Part shown: positions 7,521-13,373 of the stretch, piece by piece
Numbering within the stretch: position 1 is the stretch's first letter
Layout: each line of letters opens with the position of its first letter
Assembly (NCBI GenBank): GCA_030824175.1
Contig: JAVBYH010000345.1
Span: 1-13,373, forward strand
From: Bacteroidota bacterium
Lineage (GTDB): Bacteria; Bacteroidota; Ignavibacteria; UBA10030; UBA8401
DNA: 13,373 bases
Direction: 5' to 3'
The notes under the pieces: model-generated
What the model saw: the letters and a program-made list of their open reading frames with translations, nothing else
The model's database searches: none
Told to the model about the DNA's origin: nothing
Made by a program: the position numbers and the translations under genes

Positions 7521-10241
7521 TTAGCGCAGAAGCATCATTTTCAGCGTTTCCGTGAAGACTCGGCCCGTCTTATCGAGGGCCTGCGCATGCATGCGGACGA
7601 AATATATTCCCGAGGGCGTCTCGGCGTTCCACACCGTCTCATACCGCCCCGCCTCGCGCGCCCCCTGCTGCAACACCGCCACGCGCTGCCCGAGCGTGTT
7701 AAAGACTTCGAGCCGGACCGCGGAGCGCACCGGCAGCGCATACCGGACGGTTGTGGACGGATTGAAGGGATTGGGGAAATTTTGCTCCATTGCGAAGACC
7801 GCCGGGATCGCAGCGGCCATTTCGGCCGCGACGGCCGTTTCGTGCTTCAGCACGAAGCGGATCGCATCCGCGCGGAGCACCCGGTTTGCCGTCTTGTCAA
7901 TGCTCGCGTCGGTGATCGCGATCTCGACCGGCACCCCGGAGGGGAACGCGCGGCTGAAGTACGTCACCCACGCACCGCTGCCCGTGTTCTGATCGACGAA
8001 CACCGAATCCGTCGCCGTCCCGTTGATCGAACAGACGTAGCGTGCGCGTGCCGACGCGTTCACGGTTTTCGGCACGAGGCCCATGATGTCGTAGATGCCG
8101 TTCTTCGGAAGCCGCTTCGTGAACCGGGCGCGCGCCGCACCGCCGATGGACGTGAACCGGCTCGTCGTTCCATAACAGTCGGAGGCGACGCTGTTCGACC
8201 AGGAACCCGTTTCCGCATACGAGAGCGGGTCGTCATTGTCCGCCACCGTAAAATACGGAATGACGTTCGCGGTGAACGGCAGCTTCAGCACGGGTTGCAG
8301 CGGATCGTTGCTCGTCACACGAATGGTATCGACAAGCGCCACAGTGACGGGAGAATAGATCTTCACCGCAACGGGCAGGGCGGACATGGCGGGGATCTCG
8401 AACGCCCCCGCCGGTATAAACGACACAGAGGAGAGCGATGTTGAAACGCACGACACGGTCAGCGGCATGATGCCGTTGTTCATGAGCGTCACCGTCACCG
8501 TCGTCGTATCGCTCTCCGACACGTCCCCTGCATTGACGAAGAGCTGCCTCGCGGAGATCGAACGGTCGCGCACGAGGGCCGAGATCTTCACGACGTCGGA
8601 TGCGGCGATACGCCCCGCCTGTCCCGTGCCGTTCACGATGCGGTCGATAGTGACGCGTGCGCCCGATGCGAGCGTTGGAGTGCCGATGAGCACCCACGTT
8701 TTGGAATCGACCATCGAGGTGAACGTGCGTTCGAGGAAGACGGTGGAGCCCGCACGGATCCTGAACACGGAAGTGAGCGCTGCGTTCGCAATCGCCGGGA
8801 CCTGGATGAAGATGTTATACGTTCCCGAGCGCGTCACTGTGTGGCTCCACGAGCTCCAGACCGAATCGTTCGTGGCAAGCACGGCCTGCCTGGCATCGGC
8901 GCCCCACGCGGCATTCGTCGTCGTCGTCCACGTTCCGCGCAACTCTTCATACCCCGAATCGCGATTGTCGATGAACACATCGTCGGGCAGGAAGGACAAC
9001 GCTTGTTTCGTCAGATTGCCCATCGTGTCCGTCACGGCGACGGCGATCTTCACGACGCCGGAGGCGGGCATCGTACAGACCGCCCTCCACGTGTTCACTC
9101 CCGACCGAGAACACGCGAGCACGGTCGCACGCTCGTACATATCCTTCATCGCGACGAAGGGCTGCTGCTGATAGATCGGTTCGTTCGAATGGATCGTGAT
9201 GGCAAGCGTCTCTCCCTGGCGCTCCTCCGTTAACGTCAGCACGGGTGCGATGGAATCGGCGGACTTCCTCCAGCGCTGCATCGCCTCGACCGCCGAGCAA
9301 TAGCGGAACGTGACCCCGGGATATTTCACTGCAGCGGCATGCGCGAGCGAATCGATCTTCACGAGATTATCGAGAAAATCCGTTTCGGGAAGATGTCCCC
9401 AGAGGCACGCGACCTGGTCGGTGCCCTTGGAAGCCTGGAGGAATATGTCGTTCATGACGGCACTCGTTGTGTTGCCGATATGTTTCGAGCGGAGGTTCCA
9501 TCCCCTGCTGCCGCCCCCGAGCTGGTAGTTCGCGGCCGAGGGACGGAACGGCACCCAGAGGCTCGACGAGAGTGACCAGTCGAAATTGTTGTCGATGGGT
9601 TCGTTCGTCACGAAGCGCTTCGCGGGATAATCGTCGTCCATCGAGTACAGGAGGAGCTCGTCGAGATGCTGCTGCCACGAGTTGTCTCTGTAATGCCATC
9701 CGGCGCGGAAGGACACGGGGTAGCAGTTCTCCTCGAGCAGGAACTGCGCCATCGTCACGTCGAAGTCGTCGCGGCACTCGGTGAAACTGCGCGCCTGGTT
9801 CCAGTAATATTTCCCGTCGCTATTATAATCGGTCCACGCGAACGTATGATAATGCAGCGAGAGTTCGTCGCCGAACTGCGCGGCGCGGACACCGTGATAT
9901 TTCTGCATCAGGTAGAGCGTCATCGTGTTCGGGACGGGCACGTCCGTATTGAGCGCGTATCGGAAAATATTGCCCGCCATCATCCACCACGTGAGCTTCA
10001 TCGGCGTGCCGTACGAGTCGGTGAGGCGCGAGCGGAAGGACGGCTCCATGACCTTGTACGCGTTGAGCGCCGGATCCACGTAGAGGGAGAGGTTGTACCG
10101 CGGGGTGTAGCGCGACACGTCCATGCCGTCCCAGACGGCCGTATCGGACCCGAGCACGAGATACACCGTGCCTCCGGCCGACATCGGCAGAGAACAGAAC
10201 AGGGTGAGTACAGCCATGCAGCACAGTACGAGCTTGTACAT
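7521..10241 (-). CDS. Secreted T9SS cargo protein with deacetylase-like N-terminal domain and golvesin-like modules
   Basis: A 906-residue exported protein. Residues 1-23 form a signal peptide (hydrophobic core, SLPMSAGG end). Residues about 25-330 form a domain I cannot name. WDGMD, LHYHTF (H130, H132), FRAGWHYRD (H183) and LWGHLPETD (H283) look like metal-site motifs of a NodB/polysaccharide-deacetylase-type barrel, but the standard TFDDG is absent. An Ig/Ig-like stretch follows (about 332-418). Two golvesin/xanthan-lyase-like beta modules lie at about 425-558 and 665-799, each ending in a D-V-V-K-I or D-A-I-R-F strand. Between them is an ASH/HYDIN-like domain (about 563-662, with VTSNDP). 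Residues 818-906 (MEQNFPNPFNPSTTVRY...PSGIYFVRM) are a type A T9SS sorting domain. It should cross the outer membrane and be cell-surface or released. It begins 34 nt after fchA; no function in histidine breakdown is implied. Confidence 0.85.
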   Translation of the reverse strand: MYKLVLCCMAVLTLFCSLPMSAGGTVYLVLGSDTAVWDGMDVSRYTPRYNLSLYVDPALNAYKVMEPSFRSRLTDSYGTPMKLTWWMMAGNIFRYALNTDVPVPNTMTLYLMQKYHGVRAAQFGDELSLHYHTFAWTDYNSDGKYYWNQARSFTECRDDFDVTMAQFLLEENCYPVSFRAGWHYRDNSWQQHLDELLLYSMDDDYPAKRFVTNEPIDNNFDWSLSSSLWVPFRPSAANYQLGGGSRGWNLRSKHIGNTTSAVMNDIFLQASKGTDQVACLWGHLPETDFLDNLVKIDSLAHAAAVKYPGVTFRYCSAVEAMQRWRKSADSIAPVLTLTEERQGETLAITIHSNEPIYQQQPFVAMKDMYERATVLACSRSGVNTWRAVCTMPASGVVKIAVAVTDTMGNLTKQALSFLPDDVFIDNRDSGYEELRGTWTTTTNAAWGADARQAVLATNDSVWSSWSHTVTRSGTYNIFIQVPAIANAALTSVFRIRAGSTVFLERTFTSMVDSKTWVLIGTPTLASGARVTIDRIVNGTGQAGRIAASDVVKISALVRDRSISARQLFVNAGDVSESDTTTVTVTLMNNGIMPLTVSCVSTSLSSVSFIPAGAFEIPAMSALPVAVKIYSPVTVALVDTIRVTSNDPLQPVLKLPFTANVIPYFTVADNDDPLSYAETGSWSNSVASDCYGTTSRFTSIGGAARARFTKRLPKNGIYDIMGLVPKTVNASARARYVCSINGTATDSVFVDQNTGSGAWVTYFSRAFPSGVPVEIAITDASIDKTANRVLRADAIRFVLKHETAVAAEMAAAIPAVFAMEQNFPNPFNPSTTVRYALPVRSAVRLEVFNTLGQRVAVLQQGAREAGRYETVWNAETPSGIYFVRMHAQALDKTGRVFTETLKMMLLR

Positions 10242-10250
10242 ACAATTCAT

Positions 10251-10257
10251 TCCTTCC
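10251..10257 (-). promoter_or_regulatory. Ribosome binding site deciding the start of the T9SS cargo gene
   Basis: GGAAGGA abuts the ATG at 10250, leaving essentially no spacer, but lies 9 nt from the in-frame ATG at 10241, a normal spacing. The downstream start also yields a clean signal peptide (MYKLVLCCMAVLTLF). The frame remains open to 10346, but that would overlap fchA and bury the signal peptide. Confidence 0.6.
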
Positions 10258-10275
10258 GTGCGGGATGAGGCGCCG

Positions 10276-10911
10276 TCATTTCCCGGCGTCGAGCGACGCG
10301 TCGATGCTGCCGAGAGTTCCGGCGGCTGTGCGCGACACATGGTCACGATACCCCATCATTGCCGTCGACACCTCGGCGCAAAATTCGGCATCGGTGATGG
10401 CGCCGAGGTTGATCTTCACATTCAGCTCCGCCCCTTTGCAGGCGGCCTGGATCATCAGCACGGCCACGCCCGCGTCCGTCACGGAGTTGGCGTTCCCCTT
10501 CGCTGCGGCAGTTCCCGCGAGGTCGAGAGCCTGGACGCAGAGATTCATTACTTCAAGCGGCACGCGCACCGCCTCCTTCATCGCATGCTGTATCGCCGCG
10601 GCGCGCACGGTTTTCTGTTCGTCCGTTTCCTTCGGGAGCCCGAACGCATCCATCACTCCGGTGAACGCCTCCGTATCCTTGTCGATAAGGGCGGTGAGCT
10701 GCGAACGGACATCCTCCGACTTCACGAGGACCGCCTGGATCTCGTCCTGCACGTCGGCGTACTTTTTCTTTCCGATGGTGAGGCGGCACACCATGGAGGT
10801 GAGCCCGGCCCCGAGCGTGCCGGCGAGCGCGGCGATGCTGCCGCCGCCCGGGGCGGGCGAATTGGAGGCGAGTTCGTCGGCGAAGGCCGCGACGGTCTGG
10901 TCAATGAGCAT
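10276..10911 (-). CDS. fchA: Formimidoyltetrahydrofolate cyclodeaminase
   Basis: A 211-residue single-domain cyclodeaminase, the normal length for stand-alone members. It converts 5-formimidoyl-THF to 5,10-methenyl-THF and ammonia. The family signature PAPGGGS is at 19-25, followed by the helical LAGTLGAGLTSMV segment. Most of the chain is predicted helical, as in the cyclodeaminase half of mammalian FTCD. It starts at 10911, 11 nt after the ftcD stop, with only a weak ribosome site (GAAAG), so translation may be coupled to ftcD. Its substrate is the product of the neighbouring ftcD enzyme, which makes the assignment firm. In vertebrates the two activities are fused in one polypeptide; here they are separate. 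Confidence 0.93.
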   Translation of the reverse strand: MLIDQTVAAFADELASNSPAPGGGSIAALAGTLGAGLTSMVCRLTIGKKKYADVQDEIQAVLVKSEDVRSQLTALIDKDTEAFTGVMDAFGLPKETDEQKTVRAAAIQHAMKEAVRVPLEVMNLCVQALDLAGTAAAKGNANSVTDAGVAVLMIQAACKGAELNVKINLGAITDAEFCAEVSTAMMGYRDHVSRTAAGTLGSIDASLDAGK

Positions 10912-10922
10912 TGTCTGTGCTT

Positions 10923-11975
10923 TCAGGTTGATGATGCTGTTGATAATTGGTACTCGATGATCTTCTTTTCCGCAGCGAACGGATCGAGCTGGCTGAGGTT
11001 GAGCTCCCTCACGGCGATGTCGCAGAGCTCGCGTTCGGAAAGCGCCGCGGGATCGCCGTGCCTCGCGGCATAGAACCGGCCAGCCATGAGCAGCGCATCG
11101 AGCGGCATGAGGCCGACGAGCTCGCTGCCCGTGACCTCGACGCCGAGCGTCGAGGCCTGCCGCTTCACCTCCTCGAACACGGTGTGTGGCGCGGTGACGG
11201 GATAATCGACGAGGTTGATGGAAACCTGTGCGATGTTCGAGCGTTCGAGGAGCACGCCCATCGCCTTTACCGCCTTAAGCGTGCCGGGAATGCGGCGCGC
11301 GGCGCCTCGCTCATCCTTCACCACCGCGCCCGACTCGTCCTTCATGGGCCTGCCGATCTCGCGTATGCGCAGCGCGATCTCCTGCGCCACGGCGGCGTCA
11401 GCCGTGTTCAGATTGACGTTGTATGCGATCAAAATTTTTCTCGCGCCGGCGATGGTGCCGCCGGAGCGTTCGTTGAACGCGGCGGGACCGAAATCCGGCT
11501 TCCATGCCGGACCCGCGAGCCTCGCGGCGAGCCCTTCGTATTCGCCCTTGCGGACGTCCGCGAGGTTCCGCCGGGCGGGATTCGACGCGGCATATTCGTA
11601 GAGGAACGTGGGGATGTTCAACTCCTCGCCGACTCTCCGCGCATACCGCTTTGCAAGCTCCACGCACTCGTCCATCGTCGTGCCGCGTACGGGTATGAAC
11701 GGCACCACGTCCGTCGCGCCGAGCCTCGGATGTGCTCCGGTGTGAAGGCGCATATCGATGAGCCCGGCCGCCTTCTTCGTCGCTTCGAACGCCGCCTCCA
11801 CAACCGCGTCGGGCGAGCCGACGAACGTGACGACGGTGCGATTGTAATCCTTGTCCGGCTCGACGCCGAGGAGCTTCACGCCTCCGACCGCCTCGATGGC
11901 GGCCCCGATCGCGCCGATCACCGCCGCGTCGCGGCCTTCCGAGAAGTTCGGAACACATTCGACGATTTTTTCCAT
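10923..11975 (-). CDS. ftcD: Glutamate formimidoyltransferase
   Basis: A 350-residue enzyme that moves the formimino group of N-formimino-L-glutamate to THF, giving 5-formimino-THF and glutamate, the last carbon step of THF-dependent histidine degradation. The N-terminus MEKIVECVPNFSEGRD is typical. DKDYNRTVVTFVG (41-53) and LHTGAHPRLGATDVVPF (77-93) are family-defining; His82 aligns by position with the catalytic His82 of the mammalian enzyme. The late segment LVGLMPLDALLMAGRFY and the C-terminal IIEY are also characteristic. No cyclodeaminase domain is attached; that is the next gene. The frame is open up to 12035, but the extra 20 residues are encoded by leader and repeat DNA. The ATG at 11975 was chosen because it restores the conserved N-terminus and has AAGGGA 9 nt upstream (11985-11990). 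Confidence 0.95.
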   Translation of the reverse strand: MEKIVECVPNFSEGRDAAVIGAIGAAIEAVGGVKLLGVEPDKDYNRTVVTFVGSPDAVVEAAFEATKKAAGLIDMRLHTGAHPRLGATDVVPFIPVRGTTMDECVELAKRYARRVGEELNIPTFLYEYAASNPARRNLADVRKGEYEGLAARLAGPAWKPDFGPAAFNERSGGTIAGARKILIAYNVNLNTADAAVAQEIALRIREIGRPMKDESGAVVKDERGAARRIPGTLKAVKAMGVLLERSNIAQVSINLVDYPVTAPHTVFEEVKRQASTLGVEVTGSELVGLMPLDALLMAGRFYAARHGDPAALSERELCDIAVRELNLSQLDPFAAEKKIIEYQLSTASST

Positions 11976-12000
11976 ACAGGAGAATCCCTTGCTCGTTGTG

Positions 12001-12069
12001 TGTAGGGCGAAACGGTGTTTCGCCCATTTTTTCAATTTGCGCGGGGGCGAAATATCATTTCGCCCTACA
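12001..12069. repeat. REPIN-like element: two inverted REP hairpins with 12-bp terminal inverted repeats
   Basis: The ends are TGTAGGGCGAAA (12001-12012) and TTTCGCCCTACA (12058-12069), perfect inverted repeats. Each half is itself a perfect 9-bp hairpin: GGGCGAAAC/GTTTCGCCC at 12005-12025 with loop GGT, and GGGCGAAAT/ATTTCGCCC at 12045-12065 with loop ATC. About 19 nt separate the hairpins. GTAG stands at the outer foot of each. The right half, with its flanking A-run, also matches the reverse complement of the single copy at 5562-5587. It occupies most of the 106-nt gap between hutI and ftcD. Confidence 0.85.
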
Positions 12070-12081
12070 AAAAATATAAAA

Positions 12082-13329
12082 TTAGAATTCGAGGACGGTG
12101 CCGTTCTTCACGACCTTCCATACGTGATTGATGCCGAAATGGTACGGGATGAACCGGTAATTCGGCACGTCGTAGAGCACGATGTCGGCCCGCTTGCCTA
12201 CCTCGATGCTGCCGTAGTCGGCCGAGAGACCCAGGGCCGCCGCGCCGTTCAACGTGCATGCGGTGATCGCCTCCTCGGGCGACATGCCCATGTGCGTGCA
12301 TGCGATCGTCATCATCATCGGCATGGAGAACGACATGCACGAACCCGGATTGAAGTCCGTCGCGATCGCGACGGTGCAGCCGGCGTCGATCATCGCGCGC
12401 GCCGGCGCGTATGCGTGGTTGAGGAAGAACGACGATCCCGGCAGCAGCGTGGCGACCGTGGAGGACGACGCGAGCGCGGCGATGCCGCCGGGGGAGATCA
12501 TTTCGCAATGGTCAACGCTCGCGGCGTTCAAGCGCACGCCGAGTTCGGCGCCGCCGCCGGGGGTGAGCTGGTCCGCGTGGAGCTTCGCCCGTATGCCCTT
12601 CCCGTGCGCGGCACGAAGAATTTGTTCGGCATCCTCGCGCGAGAAATAGCCGGCCTCGCAGAACACGTCGCAGAAGACGGCGAGCCTGCGCTCCGCGATA
12701 TGCGGGATCATATAGTCGCAGATGAGCGACACGTACTCGTCCTTCCTGCCTGCGAATTCCGGCGGCACCGCATGCGCGCCAAGGAACGTGGGTACGACCG
12801 TCATAAAATGGTCGCGGCGGAGTTCGCAGATCGCGTCGAGCATTTTCATCTCGGCCTCGGGCGAGAGACCGTAGCCGCTCTTGATCTCGGCACAGGTGGT
12901 GCCGTGCATCATCATCATGTTCAGGCGGCGGTTTCCGGAACGCAGCAACTCCTTCTTCGTCGCCTCGCGCGTGGCGTTCATTGTCGAGAGGATCCCTCCG
13001 CCCGCGGCGGCGATCTCCTGGTACGTGCGGCCTTCGGCGCGAAGCGCGAACTCGGTCTCGCGGCTTCCGGCGAAGACGGCGTGCGTATGCGAATCCACGA
13101 ATCCGGGCAGGGCGACACGATCGCGTGCGTCGAGCACCTCGATGTCGTCCGTCTCGCCCGAGGGGGTGATCTCTCCGGCCCCCGCGATGCGCACGATGAC
13201 GCCGTCGCGTATCTCGACGCCGGCGTTCGCGATGACACCGACGTCCTTCATCGCCGCGCCGGTCTTCACCTGATTGCCGTTCGATGCGACGGTGACGAGC
13301 TGGGAAATATTTGTAATGATCAGATTCAT
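12082..13329 (-). CDS. hutI: Imidazolonepropionase
   Basis: A 415-residue amidohydrolase-superfamily enzyme that hydrolyses 4-imidazolone-5-propionate to N-formimino-L-glutamate in the cytoplasm, the third step of histidine degradation. Metal ligands and family motifs are in order: DSHTHAVFAGSRE (H81, H83), EIKSGYGL (148-155), TFLGAH (181-186), LHADQL (H251, D253), DH (273-274) and the HutI-specific ATDFNPGS (D325). The C-terminal GSIEVGKRADIVLYD is the small beta domain typical of the superfamily. Length matches the family (about 400-420). The ATG at 13329 gives the expected MNLIITNISQLVT start, though its ribosome site is weak (GGA). The reading frame is open further upstream to the window edge. 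It leads into ftcD and fchA, the next two enzymes of the pathway. The start overlaps a possible upstream stop in an ATGA. Confidence 0.96.
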   Translation of the reverse strand: MNLIITNISQLVTVASNGNQVKTGAAMKDVGVIANAGVEIRDGVIVRIAGAGEITPSGETDDIEVLDARDRVALPGFVDSHTHAVFAGSRETEFALRAEGRTYQEIAAAGGGILSTMNATREATKKELLRSGNRRLNMMMMHGTTCAEIKSGYGLSPEAEMKMLDAICELRRDHFMTVVPTFLGAHAVPPEFAGRKDEYVSLICDYMIPHIAERRLAVFCDVFCEAGYFSREDAEQILRAAHGKGIRAKLHADQLTPGGGAELGVRLNAASVDHCEMISPGGIAALASSSTVATLLPGSSFFLNHAYAPARAMIDAGCTVAIATDFNPGSCMSFSMPMMMTIACTHMGMSPEEAITACTLNGAAALGLSADYGSIEVGKRADIVLYDVPNYRFIPYHFGINHVWKVVKNGTVLEF

Positions 13330-13373
13330 GTATGTCCGATATCGGGTGTGGAAGCGGAAACCGCGGCATGCAC
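13326..13373 (-). other. Possible 3' end of a gene upstream of hutI
   Basis: A frame entering from the right edge ends in a TGA overlapping the hutI ATG (ATGA), the usual arrangement of tightly packed operon genes. Only about 15 codons are visible and they match no family I recognise, so this is a weak positional inference. A 10-bp palindrome CCGATATCGG lies at 13336-13345 and could be a site or chance. Confidence 0.15.

Noticed and set aside
10947..12005. A 352-codon plus-strand frame opposite ftcD
   Set aside because: Same cause: antisense to a firmly identified gene, composition biased to Arg, Glu, Asp and His, no start signal.
11976..12035. N-terminal extension of ftcD to an ATG at 12035
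   Set aside because: The extra residues come from the repeat and leader; the conserved start MEKIVECVPNFSEG has its own ribosome site.
12001..12069. CRISPR repeat or an insertion sequence remnant
   Set aside because: There are no regularly spaced direct repeats with spacers and no coding remnant; the symmetric double hairpin with GTAG feet fits a REP doublet better.

Overview
The window is 13.4 kb of GC-rich bacterial DNA. Every gene I can support lies on the minus strand. The best taxonomic clue is the protein at 7521-10241, whose C-terminus is a type IX secretion (Por) sorting domain of the 'NFPNPFNPST' type. A DUF2723 membrane protein and the two signal peptidases, which have long inserts between their catalytic boxes, point the same way. 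Together they suggest the Bacteroidota/Ignavibacteriota/Kapabacteria side of the FCB group. Anything finer than phylum level is a guess.

In transcription order (right to left), the first block is histidine catabolism. It runs hutI (imidazolonepropionase), ftcD (glutamate formimidoyltransferase) and fchA (formimidoyl-THF cyclodeaminase). In series these convert imidazolonepropionate to formiminoglutamate, then to glutamate plus formimino-THF, then to methenyl-THF plus ammonia. hutH and hutU are not visible and may lie beyond the right edge. Next, 34 nt after fchA, is a large secreted T9SS cargo protein. It has an unassigned, possibly deacetylase-like N-terminal domain, two golvesin/xanthan-lyase-like beta modules and an Ig-like module.

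The second block follows a promoter/hairpin region at about 7442-7519. It consists of lepA (EF4), two tandem divergent type I signal peptidases and hemW (radical-SAM heme chaperone). The last gene, preceded by its own promoter-like sequence, is a DUF2723/TMEM260-like GT-C membrane glycosyltransferase. It is cut by the left window edge and lacks its C-terminus.

The most interesting non-coding signal is a small palindromic repeat family. A 69-bp inverted pair of hairpins with outer GTAG/CTAC feet sits between hutI and ftcD (12001-12069). A single copy, 25 nt identical to one half, sits between lepA and the next signal peptidase gene (5562-5587). This is the architecture of REP/REPIN elements mobilised by RAYT (TnpA-REP) transposases. 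No such transposase is in the window. I see no tRNA, rRNA or CRISPR, and no gene-free stretch longer than about 150 bases.
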